A stretch of 13,875 nt of DNA from Cyanobacteria bacterium UBA5018 (GCA_002396505.1 DGYA01000135.1:1-13875); one strand, 5' to 3'. Positions 6,299 to 13,447 are shown, counted from the stretch's first letter. Notes: generated from the sequence alone by a model not told the origin. Translations and numbers: made by a program.

Positions 6299-8611
6299 AT
6301 GAAGTTCACGGTCGCCGACCTGCTCGACCAGCTTCCCCTCAACGAGGCCCTGCCGATCGCCCAGCTCGAGAAGGCCCTGAGCCTCAGCGCCACAGTCGAT
6401 AAGCAGCAACTGCGCATCGGCATTCACGGTCTGATCAAGCTCGGCCTCCTCGATGACACCGAGGCTGGTTTGCTGCGCCTTGAAACGCCCGAGCTGATTC
6501 CCGCCCGCCTGCGCTGCTCCAGCAAGGGCTTCTGCTTCGCCCTGCGGGAGGACGGCGGCGAGGACATCTACATCCGTGACCACCAGCTAAACCACGCCTG
6601 GAATGGAGATCGGGTGCTGGTGCGGGTGACCCGAGAAGGGGGGCGTCGCCGCTCTCCGGAAGGCGGCGTGCAGTGCATCCTCGAGCGCCAAACCACCAGC
6701 TTGCTGGCCCAGCTGGAACAGCAGGCCGAGCGCCTGGTGGCCACGCCTCTCGACGATCGACTGCTCACCAGCATCGAACTGCCAGCCGAAGACGAAGCCC
6801 ATCTCGATCCCGAACAGAACTCGGTGGTGGAGGTGGCGATCGATCGCTACCCGGTGGCCCAATTTGCCCCCCTGGGTCACGTGGCCCGGCGGCTGCCGGT
6901 GAATGGCGGGGAAGAGGCGGATCTGGAACTGCTGCTCACCAAGCACCACCTCAACTCCCGGCCCGCCGCCCCCCGCGCCGTACTCAAAAACCTCACCGAG
7001 AAGGAGCGCACCGATCTCAGCGACCTGCCCGTGCTGCTGATCGAGCTGTGGCAGGGCAGGGAAGCCCCTGGCCTGCCGGCCCTCAGCGCCGTTGAGCGCG
7101 AGGGGGGCGGCTGGACCCTGTGGGTGCACAGCCCCGCCATAGCCGAGCGCCTAACGGCTGGCAGTGGTTTGGATCTGTGGCTAAGGCAGCAGGCGGATGC
7201 CATCTGCCTTGGCAACCAGTGGTTGCCGATGCTCAGTCCATCCCTGTCTAAAGCGGCCGCCTTCAAGGTGGGCCACAGCCAAGCGGCCGTATCGGTGGCC
7301 CTGGAGCTCGATCCAGATGGAGCCCTGCAGCACTTCCGCTTTTGCCGGAGCTTGATCAAGCCAGCGGCCAGCATCGATAGCAGCGCACTACAGGCCCTGG
7401 CTGAGCGGAAGCCCAAGAGCCGCACCACGCCAGTAGCCCTCAAGGCGCTCAAGCCCTATCTAGCCCAGCTGGAAGCCCTGGTGGCGATCACGGGCCAACT
7501 GCGTCAGCGGCGCATCGCCGCCGGCTCCATCGACCTAGAGCTGCCGCTACCTGGCATCGACAGCCTGGGAGATCTAGCTATTGGTGCTCCCGATGCCGCC
7601 CTGGACGGCTGGCTGGTGGCCCTGGCTGACACCAGCCCGGTGGCCCTGTTGCGGGAGGCCTTGCTACTGGCGGACCGCGCCTATGGCAGCCATCTCAAGG
7701 CCCTGGAACTGCCGGCGATCTACGCCATCAACCCCGCTGCCGATGCCGCCGAGCTGAACGAGGTGGCTCGCACGGCCCTGGCCCTGGAGATCCCCCTGGA
7801 ACTGAGCGAGGAGGGCAACGCCAATGCCCCTGAGCTGGCCAGGGCGTTCGCCAACACCGACCGCAGCCGCTCTCTGCAACAGCAGCTGGAGGATGTGATC
7901 AAGCCGGTCCAACTCAGCCAAAGCCCCGGTACCCATCTCTTGGCAGGCCTGGCCACGGAAGAAGCGGCGGTGGCGCCGGCCTGCTGCCCTGGCCTTCATT
8001 ACGCCGATCTATGGAATCAACAATTACTGATCCTGCTACTCAGCGAGGGCAAAGACCGCCCAAGCGTGCGTCATAAGACCTGCGTAGACCTCACCTCCGA
8101 TAGCTGCCATGGCCAGATAGATTGGCCGTTGCTGGCGCCCAGCCTGCTCAACCCCGCCAAGGAAGCTCTGCTGCAGGGATTGGTGCAAAAGCTGAATGGT
8201 CGCCGTCGCTTCCTGGCCGAATTGCAGGCGGATGTGGTGGCCATGGCCCAGGCTCGCCAGGCCGAACCCCTGGTGGGAAAAATCCTTCCCGGCATCATCA
8301 GCGGCGTGCAGAGCTATGGGTTCTTCGTGGAAGTACCACCCTCCAACGTAGAGGGATTGGTGCACGTAAGCTCCTTAAAAGACGACTGGTACGAATACCG
8401 CTCACGCCAAAATCGCCTGGTGGGTCGCAAGAACCGCCGCAGCTACATGCTGGGGGATTCGGTGGAGGTGGAGATCCAAAAAGTTGATGCATTGCGCCAC
8501 CAAATCGATCTGGCCGTGGTACTTCCCGAGGGCTATGAAGACACCGATTCAGGGGCCGCACCAGGGATCGATCAAGACCCAGAGCCCCTGACCCTGCCGA
8601 GCGAGGATTGA
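6299..8611 (+). CDS. RNB-family (RNase II/R-like) protein with degenerate active site
   Basis: The 770-residue protein has RNase II/R layout: N-terminal helical region, cold-shock-like domain (about 70-112, GFCFALREDGGEDIYIRD), RNB-like domain (about 235-590) and S1 domain (about 655-740, GKILPGIISGVQSYGFFVEV). Active family members digest RNA 3' to 5' with four Asp residues in a TIDxxxxxDxDDA motif. Here the matching stretch, LPVLLIELWQGREAPGLPAL (243-262), has none of these Asp. Downstream landmarks remain (LWVHSPA for LWVHIAD, LPMLSPSLS, a recognisable RS-I-P segment), but the SPIRRY-DL motif reads CPGLHYADL (563-571), losing both arginines. The frame is open throughout, so this is probably an expressed non-catalytic RNA-binding protein rather than a decaying gene. 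It lies three bases upstream of ubiX. Confidence 0.82.
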   Translation: MKFTVADLLDQLPLNEALPIAQLEKALSLSATVDKQQLRIGIHGLIKLGLLDDTEAGLLRLETPELIPARLRCSSKGFCFALREDGGEDIYIRDHQLNHAWNGDRVLVRVTREGGRRRSPEGGVQCILERQTTSLLAQLEQQAERLVATPLDDRLLTSIELPAEDEAHLDPEQNSVVEVAIDRYPVAQFAPLGHVARRLPVNGGEEADLELLLTKHHLNSRPAAPRAVLKNLTEKERTDLSDLPVLLIELWQGREAPGLPALSAVEREGGGWTLWVHSPAIAERLTAGSGLDLWLRQQADAICLGNQWLPMLSPSLSKAAAFKVGHSQAAVSVALELDPDGALQHFRFCRSLIKPAASIDSSALQALAERKPKSRTTPVALKALKPYLAQLEALVAITGQLRQRRIAAGSIDLELPLPGIDSLGDLAIGAPDAALDGWLVALADTSPVALLREALLLADRAYGSHLKALELPAIYAINPAADAAELNEVARTALALEIPLELSEEGNANAPELARAFANTDRSRSLQQQLEDVIKPVQLSQSPGTHLLAGLATEEAAVAPACCPGLHYADLWNQQLLILLLSEGKDRPSVRHKTCVDLTSDSCHGQIDWPLLAPSLLNPAKEALLQGLVQKLNGRRRFLAELQADVVAMAQARQAEPLVGKILPGIISGVQSYGFFVEVPPSNVEGLVHVSSLKDDWYEYRSRQNRLVGRKNRRSYMLGDSVEVEIQKVDALRHQIDLAVVLPEGYEDTDSGAAPGIDQDPEPLTLPSED

Positions 8612-8614
8612 TCG

Positions 8615-9265
8615 ATGCAGGCGGCCTCGCCTAGCGCAGCACTGAATTCCCTGCCGATAGTGCTTGCGGTATCAGGCGCCTCCGCCCAACCCCTGGCCCA
8701 GCGGGCCCTGCAGCTGCTGCTGGAGGCCGGCGAAACGGTGGAGCTGGTGACTAGCCGCGGCGCCATCGGCGTCTGGTGGGCGGAAATGGGGCTGCGGCTG
8801 CCCACGGAACCGGAGGCCCAGGAGCGCTTCTGGCGGGAGCGCACCGGCACAAAGAGCGGCAGCCTGCGCTGCCATCGCTGGAATGACCAGGCCGCCGCCA
8901 TTGCCAGCGGCAGCTACCGCACCCGCGGCATGGTGATCCTGCCGGCATCGATGGGCAGCGTCGGTCGCATCGCCGGCGGTGTGGCAACCGATCTGGTGGA
9001 GCGGGCCGCCGATGTGCACCTCAAGGAGGGGCGACCGCTGGTGATCTGTCCCAGGGAAACCCCCTGGAGCCTGGTGCACCTGCGCAATCTCACCACCCTG
9101 GCGGAGGCCGGAGCCCGGATCGCGCCGCCGGTGCCGGCCTGGTATCACCAACCCAGCAGCCTGGAGGAGATGGTGGATTTTTTGGTGATCCGCGTCTTCG
9201 ATGTGCTGGGCTACGACCTGGGCGAGTTGCGGCGCTGGCAGGGCCCACCCAGCCAACCGGGATGA
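8615..9265 (+). CDS. ubiX: Flavin prenyltransferase UbiX
   Basis: UbiX attaches a dimethylallyl group to FMN, making the prenylated FMN cofactor of UbiD-type decarboxylases. In cyanobacteria this supports decarboxylation during plastoquinone synthesis. The 216-residue product has the N-terminal flavin-binding segment AVSGASAQPLAQRALQLLL (18-36). It also has the highly conserved block LPASMGSVGRIAGGVATDL (109-127), then RAADVHLKEGRPLVICPRE (130-148) and the C-terminal PPVPAWYHQPSSLEEMVDFL (171-190). The ATG follows the RNB-family stop by three bases, and GAGG lies about 10 bases upstream, so translation is likely coupled. The UbiD partner is not in the window. Confidence 0.93.
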   Translation: MQAASPSAALNSLPIVLAVSGASAQPLAQRALQLLLEAGETVELVTSRGAIGVWWAEMGLRLPTEPEAQERFWRERTGTKSGSLRCHRWNDQAAAIASGSYRTRGMVILPASMGSVGRIAGGVATDLVERAADVHLKEGRPLVICPRETPWSLVHLRNLTTLAEAGARIAPPVPAWYHQPSSLEEMVDFLVIRVFDVLGYDLGELRRWQGPPSQPG

Positions 9266-9275
9266 ACCAACCGGC

Positions 9276-9917
9276 ATGAATCGCCTGCTGCAACGCCTAT
9301 TGCTGTTCACCCTGCTGACACCACTGCTGGCGGTGCTGGCTCTGGCGGCATTGAACCTGAGCCCGGCGGTGAGCCTGCGCCTGCTGATCTGGACCAGTCC
9401 GGCCCTGCCCCTGGGCAGTTGGCTGGCCCTGGCGGTGGGCGGTGGCGGCCTGCTGAGCGCCGCTGCCACCTCGGCCGCCCTGCAATCCGGTGTTGCGGCG
9501 CGGCGGCAAGTGCAACTCAAGGCCGAGGCGCCGGGCCGCCGCCGCGAATCTCCTGCCTGGGACCCCGCCTATAGCGAAACTGCCGGCCAGGAAACCACCA
9601 GTCCCGAAACTACCGGCCGCCGTAGCGCCAGTCGCCAAAACCTGGACCGGGAAGCCAACAACTGGAACGAGCCGTGGGCCGCCAACCCAGCGCCAGCGCG
9701 GCCGCCGGGGGCACCGCCGCCCACCGTTGAAGTGCCCTTTCGGGTGATCCGCAAACCAGCTAGAGCCGCGAGTACCAGCCCAGATAGCCAGCCCCCCCGG
9801 GCTGCGGCCACCAATGCCAATGCAAGTGCCAATGCAAGAGCAAGTGACAGTGCAAGTGCCAATACCAGTGGAGGCGATGGCTGGGATCAATCATTGCCCG
9901 AGCAGGAAGAGTGGTGA
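9276..9917 (+). CDS. LapA-like (DUF1049-type) two-helix membrane protein with disordered tail
   Basis: This 213-residue protein has two hydrophobic segments (about 7-28 and 43-70) joined by LNLSPAVSLRLLIWTSPALP, a layout that resembles LapA/DUF1049 proteins. A long polar, Pro/Ala/Ser-rich tail follows. Inside it PPPTVEVPFRVIRKP (148-161 region) looks like a conserved patch, and residues about 181-196 (ANASANARASDSASAN) come from a 12-bp DNA repeat. LapA of enterobacteria takes part in lipopolysaccharide biogenesis control, but function here is unknown. The ATG at 9276 is chosen because the hydrophobic N-terminus begins there; upstream in-frame starts overlap ubiX heavily. The gap to ubiX is 10 bases, so it is likely in the same operon. 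Confidence 0.65.
   Translation: MNRLLQRLLLFTLLTPLLAVLALAALNLSPAVSLRLLIWTSPALPLGSWLALAVGGGGLLSAAATSAALQSGVAARRQVQLKAEAPGRRRESPAWDPAYSETAGQETTSPETTGRRSASRQNLDREANNWNEPWAANPAPARPPGAPPPTVEVPFRVIRKPARAASTSPDSQPPRAAATNANASANARASDSASANTSGGDGWDQSLPEQEEW
9816..9863 (+). repeat. 12-bp tandem repeat in the LapA-like gene tail
   Basis: Four 12-base units start at 9816, 9828, 9840 and 9852. The first two are GCCAATGCAAGT and GCCAATGCAAGA; the later ones are more diverged (GCAAGTGACAGT, GCAAGTGCCAAT). The period keeps the frame and yields Ala/Ser/Asn-rich sequence. Confidence 0.7.
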
Positions 9918-9932
9918 ACCACTGCTCTTCTG
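9903..9932 (+). terminator. Hairpin containing the stop codon of the LapA-like gene
   Basis: AGTGG (9910-9914) and CCACT (9919-9923) enclose the loop TGAA, which includes the TGA stop (9915-9917). An outer imperfect pairing of CAGGAAG with CTTCTG extends the stem with bulges. No T-run follows, so it may be a weak terminator or an RNA-stabilising hairpin. Confidence 0.3.
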
Positions 9933-9956
9933 AAGGGCCGCCCGGGGGCTTCTGGA

Positions 9957-9985
9957 GGGCCAGTTTGGGGGGGCCAGTTTGGGGG
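9957..9985. repeat. 14-bp tandem duplication
   Basis: GGGCCAGTTTGGGG at 9957-9970 is repeated exactly at 9971-9984. It lies between the LapA-like gene and the DUF2996 gene, outside any coding region I support. Confidence 0.8.
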
Positions 9986-10047
9986 CACAAGAGACCTGCA
10001 CCGCCCTGCCAGCTCCCTAAACTTCAGCAATCCTTTCCGCCCCAGCC

Positions 10048-10479
10048 GTGCCGGACAGCGACACTGCCAGCCAGCCCCCCACCGCTGAGGCCAAGCCGGC
10101 CCCGAAAGCCAAGCCGCCCGCGCCCGAGGACAAGCCCTTTGGCAGCTTCGTGCCGGAGCTGTTGCTGCCGGCTTTGGCCAAGGACATCCAGGGCTACGGC
10201 GGAGCTAAGCCCCAACTGGAATTTAGCCAGGGCGCCATGCCCGTAGTAGGCAGCCCCTGCTGGATGGTGAAGGGCAGCCTGCCTGGCGAACGCCGCTTTT
10301 GGCTCTGCTTCACCGCCGAGGACATCAGCTCGGCCAAGACGATCGCGGTGGCGGAGGCCGGGGCCGAACCGAGCCTGCTGGAGTCATTTTTGATCGATGA
10401 GAAAAAAATCACCCTGGCCCTGCTGGTATCTCGCCTGGTGCAACGGCTCAATGGCCAGAAGTGGCTGGGACCCAACTAG
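10048..10479 (+). CDS. DUF2996-family protein
   Basis: This 143-residue soluble protein of a family I associate with cyanobacteria (DUF2996) has no signal peptide or membrane segment. After a Pro/Ala/Lys-rich N-terminal 30 residues, the conserved domain runs from PFGSFVPELLLPAL to the C-terminus. Hallmarks are MPVVGSPCWMVKG (64-76), RRFWLCFTAEDI (82-93), SLLESFLIDEKKITL (109-123) and the nearly invariant end SRLVQRLNGQKWLGPN. The function of the family is not known to me. The start is a GTG at 10048; the true start could be elsewhere in the low-complexity N-terminus. It sits between the LapA-like gene and acsF, separated from acsF by a promoter-sized gap. Confidence 0.85.
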   Translation: MPDSDTASQPPTAEAKPAPKAKPPAPEDKPFGSFVPELLLPALAKDIQGYGGAKPQLEFSQGAMPVVGSPCWMVKGSLPGERRFWLCFTAEDISSAKTIAVAEAGAEPSLLESFLIDEKKITLALLVSRLVQRLNGQKWLGPN

Positions 10480-10502
10480 CTAGCTGGGCCCTGGCTAGCT
10501 AG
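10476..10502 (+). terminator. Hairpin over the DUF2996 gene stop codon
   Basis: CTAGCTAGC (10476-10484) and GCTAGCTAG (10494-10502) form a perfect 9-bp stem with a 9-base loop TGGGCCCTG. The stop codon (10477-10479) lies in the left arm. A second GGGCCC at 10502-10507 offers an alternative fold. There is no T-run, but cyanobacterial terminators often lack one. Confidence 0.4.
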
Positions 10503-10626
10503 GGCCCGCTTGGCCTGCTCTCTGCCCTGGTCAGCGTCTGCTCTCACCGATGGTCAGCCGCAAAGTGAGCGCCATCCGTGGCCAGCTTTGGCCAGCCTTG
10601 GCCCAGGCAGTGAAGGTCAATAGTCA

Positions 10627-10652
10627 CAACTGCTGACGCATGTCAGCAGTTG
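10627..10652 (+). promoter_or_regulatory. Perfect hairpin in the acsF leader
   Basis: CAACTGCTGAC (10627-10637) and GTCAGCAGTTG (10642-10652) are exact reverse complements with a 4-base loop GCAT. An in-frame ATG for a longer AcsF (10640) begins inside the loop. If translation starts at 10703, the hairpin lies wholly in the 5' untranslated leader, about 50 bases before the start. It could control transcription, RNA stability or start-site choice. Confidence 0.5.
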
Positions 10653-10702
10653 CATTGGCGGCGACACCTACGATGGGGCCAAAGCCACAGCCGTACCGCT
10701 CG

Positions 10703-11803
10703 ATGGTGCCTCCCGCCACAGCAACCGCTTCCGTAGATGCCCCCATGGCCCTCGGCAGCCCTGATGCCCCAGCCATCAAGGCGCCGGTGAAGGACACGAT
10801 CCTCACGCCCCGCTTCTACACCACCGACTTCGAGGCCATGGCGGCCATGGACCTCCGCCCCAACGAGGTGGAGCTAGAGGCCATCTGCGAAGAGTTTCGC
10901 AAGGACTACAACCGCCACCATTTTGTGCGCACGGATGTCTTCGAGGGAGCTGCCGAAAAGCTCGATCCCGACACCCGCAAAGTGTTTGTCGAATTCCTGG
11001 AGCAGAGCTGCACCTCAGAGTTTTCCGGCTTCCTGCTCTACAAGGAACTCAGCCGTCGCATCAAGCAGAAAAATCCGCTGCTGGCCGAATGCTTTGCCCA
11101 CATGGCCAGGGATGAGGCCCGCCATGCCGGTTTCTTGAATAAGTCGATGAGCGACTTCGGCCTGCAATTAGACCTGGGCTTCCTCACGGCAAACAAAGCA
11201 TATACCTATTTCAAGCCTAAATTCATATTTTACGCCACCTACCTATCCGAGAAGATTGGCTACTGGCGCTATATTGCGATTTACCGTCATTTAGAGCAGC
11301 ATCCCGAAAGCAAGATTTACCCGATTTTCAACTTTTTCGAGAATTGGTGCCAGGACGAAAATCGCCATGGCGACTTCTTCGATGCCCTGATGAAGGCTCA
11401 ACCCAGCACGGTGCGCGGTCCGGTGGCCCGCCTCTGGTGCCGCTTCTTCCTGCTGGCCGTATTTGCCACCATGTACGTGCGCGACGTGGCCCGCAAGGAG
11501 TTTTATGAGGCACTGGGACTAGATGCCCGTGAATACGATAAATATGTCATCGACAAAACCAACGAGACTTCGGCTCGGGTATTCCCCGTTGTACTAGATG
11601 TAAAAAATCCAAAATTCTGGGAACGCCTCGAGAAGCTCGTTGAAAATAACGCCAAGCTCAGCAAGGCAGATCAAGACGGTGGCCCCGCTCCGATACGAAA
11701 TCTCAAAAAGATTCCCTATTGGATCGCCAACGGCAAGGAAATGGCCAAGCTGTTCTTCATGAAGCCAATCCTCAGCCACGAATTCCAGCCCGCTGTTCGC
11801 TGA
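10703..11803 (+). CDS. acsF: Aerobic Mg-protoporphyrin IX monomethyl ester cyclase AcsF
   Basis: AcsF is the di-iron subunit of the oxygen-dependent cyclase that forms the fifth ring of chlorophyll, converting Mg-protoporphyrin IX monomethyl ester to protochlorophyllide with O2. From the chosen start the protein is 366 residues and begins MVPPATATASVDAP. The conserved KDTILTPRFYTTDFEAMAAM (30-49) follows, then di-iron motifs: SEFSGF (Glu 106), RDEARH (136-141), FFENWCQDENRH (211-222). The C-terminal half matches family expectations. An ATG at 10640 would add 21 residues, but it lies in a strong hairpin loop, and the MVPP start resembles what I remember for marine Synechococcus homologues. The gene appears monocistronic, with a nested hairpin downstream. 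It stands on its own leader after the DUF2996 gene. Confidence 0.96.
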   Translation: MVPPATATASVDAPMALGSPDAPAIKAPVKDTILTPRFYTTDFEAMAAMDLRPNEVELEAICEEFRKDYNRHHFVRTDVFEGAAEKLDPDTRKVFVEFLEQSCTSEFSGFLLYKELSRRIKQKNPLLAECFAHMARDEARHAGFLNKSMSDFGLQLDLGFLTANKAYTYFKPKFIFYATYLSEKIGYWRYIAIYRHLEQHPESKIYPIFNFFENWCQDENRHGDFFDALMKAQPSTVRGPVARLWCRFFLLAVFATMYVRDVARKEFYEALGLDAREYDKYVIDKTNETSARVFPVVLDVKNPKFWERLEKLVENNAKLSKADQDGGPAPIRNLKKIPYWIANGKEMAKLFFMKPILSHEFQPAVR

Positions 11804-11830
11804 TTCTATCCGTTCAAAGGTAGATACACC

Positions 11831-11889
11831 CACTGCGTCAATCCACCCCTGATCGCTTAGCGCTGAGGGGGTAATTAATTGGCGCAGTG
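11831..11889 (+). terminator. Nested hairpin downstream of acsF
   Basis: CACTGCGTCAAT (11831-11842) pairs with ATTGGCGCAGTG (11878-11889) over 12 positions, with one G-U pair. Inside it, ACCCCT (11845-11850) pairs with AGGGGGT (11866-11872), allowing a one-base bulge. The structure begins 28 bases after the acsF stop, a fitting place for a terminator or a 3' stabilising stem. No T-run follows. Confidence 0.5.
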
Positions 11890-11895
11890 AACTGA

Positions 11896-12117
11896 GCAAT
11901 TCAGGGTTGCGATCGCATCGATCTTGCCTTCATTCCACTGACGTCACTGTCCAAACAGCTGTTGCTGCAATATCAGCAATTCAGCTCCGACCTGGGCACT
12001 GACATGCTACCATTCAGCGAAGGCCGTCAAATAGCGAATCACTTTAACCCAGCACAGTTAAAGCTGTTACAAGAGCAAGTAGTTGTAGGACTGGAAACGA
12101 TCGCTCAGCTCATATAA
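11896..12117 (+). pseudogene. Orphan reading frame, possible gene remnant
   Basis: An open frame of 73 codons ends at TAA 12115-12117 and has protein-like composition (for example LTSLSKQLLLQYQQFSSDLG and LKLLQEQVVVGLETIAQLI). The only ATG is at 12004, leaving 37 residues; upstream the frame stays open to a TGA at 11893-11895. I do not recognise it. It may be the C-terminal remnant of a lost gene or a small real protein. Confidence 0.3.
11909..11916. repeat. HIP1 octamer GCGATCGC
   Basis: The highly iterated palindrome of cyanobacteria occurs here, and again inside recJ at 3157-3164. These are the two exact copies I noticed in the window. Confidence 0.6.
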
Positions 12118-12156
12118 ACAGTCATCCGCGCAGAGGTTACCGCCAAAGGCATACTC

Positions 12157-12302
12157 CAGGAGCTGATCCAGAAGCGCCTGGGTCTTGCTGAAACTCAAGG
12201 GAAAGGCACTCCCAGAAGACCCACCAGGGCACTGTGCTGGGGCCCATAACGGGTCGCTTCCACATCAGCCGGCAAGGTGGCGCAGGTTGGTAGGGCATCC
12301 GC
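12157..12302 (-). pseudogene. IS66-type transposase remnant, frameshifted
   Basis: Minus-strand translation from 12302 gives TCATLPADVEATRYGPQHSA followed by LVGLLG, resembling the segment of IS66-family transposases that has LP-DV-A...YGP...AL. Near 12205-12212 the frame breaks. Restoring one base lets the protein continue as SAFPLSFSKTQALLDQLL to about 12157. Stops lie upstream in frame and the homologous look fades on both sides, so only about 50 codons remain. No terminal inverted repeats were found. This marks an old insertion in the gap after acsF. The family assignment rests on remembered sequence. Confidence 0.5.
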
Positions 12303-12391
12303 CCCGCTAGGGAGAAGCTGAGGAATGGCTTATCAGGCTCCAACAGGGCAATGCCGTGGCAGCGCCATGATGTTGCTAGACGATGCGGCCC

Positions 12392-12419
12392 CATGGGTGC
12401 CGTAGCATGGGTGCCGTGA
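12392..12419. repeat. 14-bp tandem duplication
   Basis: CATGGGTGCCGT followed by two bases is repeated at 12392-12405 and 12406-12419 (ending AG and GA). It lies next to the transposase remnant. Confidence 0.7.
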
Positions 12420-12889
12420 TTCCGTCACCTGTTCCAAAGAAATGCCAGCGGTGGCCAAAGTTATTTATGTCATTGATCCTTTATGTGATTGATCCTTGAT
12501 GTCCTGAATCGTGTGAAGCGCTCGCTTCGTTGAGGAAGCTGGGCGTGGGCAACACATGCAACAATTTGTCGCTGCCCCGGCGACGTGGTTGCGCCCTGCT
12601 TTGATCAGGTATAGGATTTTCTGGAAACTGGCCGAAGGCCAATCGAATCATTGCCACCTTATCCCCCTCCCCCTAATGGCCGTGCGGCTCGATCTAAAAG
12701 TGGCACTGCCTTGAAAAGCACGGTCTTCGACCCCAAGTCCTTGGGCGGCACCGCCGTCAGCAGGTCAAGAATCTTGTGGAGCGGCTTGACTGGGCCCTTT
12801 TCCTAGCATCAAGCCTCGCTCACCACCCCTCTCGATCTTGGTTGATGACCCCATCAATTCATTCCTGAATTATCAACTCAAACTTCATC
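12420..12889. other. Intergenic stretch upstream of the DUF697-like gene
   Basis: No intact gene is supported. It holds a 16-bp tandem duplication (12465-12496) and a 6-bp inverted repeat AATTCA / TGAATT (12856-12871), 18 bases upstream of the next gene. It also holds a stop-to-stop minus-strand frame (12659-12802) that reads like protein (KPLHKILDLLTAVPPKDL) but is unrecognised and has no evident start. The plus-strand frame over the same bases is also open, so neither can be asserted. Confidence 0.5.
12465..12496. repeat. 16-bp tandem duplication
   Basis: TTATGTCATTGATCCT (12465-12480) is followed directly by TTATGTGATTGATCCT (12481-12496), with one mismatch. Confidence 0.75.
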
Positions 12890-13447
12890 ATGACATCCAC
12901 AGCTGTCCCTGACTCTCTCGACGAAAAACTCCTAACAATTGCCCGAGCCGAAAGGTTGGTTCGGGCTGAGGTGTTGGTCAAGAACTACACCATTGGCTCT
13001 GCCGCTCTTGCCTTGGTGCCATTGCCTATTGTCGATCAGGTGGCACTGGTGGCGTTGGAGATCAAGATGATCCACGATCTTGCCGGTCACTACGACGTGC
13101 CCTTCAAGGCCAGTATTGTAACTGCCATTTTGTCATCCTTGCTCTCCGGCCTCACAGGAGGTCTCCTGGCCAGAGGTCTCTCGAGCGTGGCCAAGGCTGT
13201 GCCTGTCCTCGGCACCCTGGGTGGTGGGGGTGGCATCGCGGTGTCCTCAGCCTCAGTCACCTTCGCGCTAGGTAGCGTGTTCATTCAGCACTTTGAGGCC
13301 AATGGCACCCTGCTGAATGTGGATGTTGAGTGGTTGAAAACCATGATGAACAAGGCACTCAAGAAAGAAGCCCCAACGGAGTCTGAGGAACCCTCGAAGG
13401 AAGACTTGACCACAACTGAGGCTGCCACTGAGCCTGCCGCTGCCTGA
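12890..13447 (+). CDS. DUF697-like membrane protein
   Basis: The 185-residue protein has a short helical N-terminus and then a hydrophobic, glycine-rich core. Segments lie at about 34-58 (AALALVPLPIVDQVALVALE), 74-96 and 104-135 (VPVLGTLGGGGGIAVSSASV). The phrase VPLPIVDQVALVALEIKMIH followed by DLAGHYDVPF is typical of DUF697, a domain of unknown function found alone or attached to GTPases. The final 25 residues are acidic and Thr/Ala/Glu-rich. No GTPase motifs are present. An inner-membrane location is likely; the role is unknown. The start has no clear ribosome binding site. A 42-residue ORF begins 6 bases after its stop, suggesting a small operon. Confidence 0.7.
   Translation: MTSTAVPDSLDEKLLTIARAERLVRAEVLVKNYTIGSAALALVPLPIVDQVALVALEIKMIHDLAGHYDVPFKASIVTAILSSLLSGLTGGLLARGLSSVAKAVPVLGTLGGGGGIAVSSASVTFALGSVFIQHFEANGTLLNVDVEWLKTMMNKALKKEAPTESEEPSKEDLTTTEAATEPAAA

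Noticed and set aside
10640..10702. N-terminal extension of AcsF
   Set aside because: The ATG lies in a hairpin loop, no ribosome binding site is visible, and a later start fits remembered homologues better; kept only as an alternative.
12137..12394. An 85-codon minus-strand frame as a gene
   Set aside because: It overlaps the transposase remnant in a different frame; the recognisable homology lies in the other frames.
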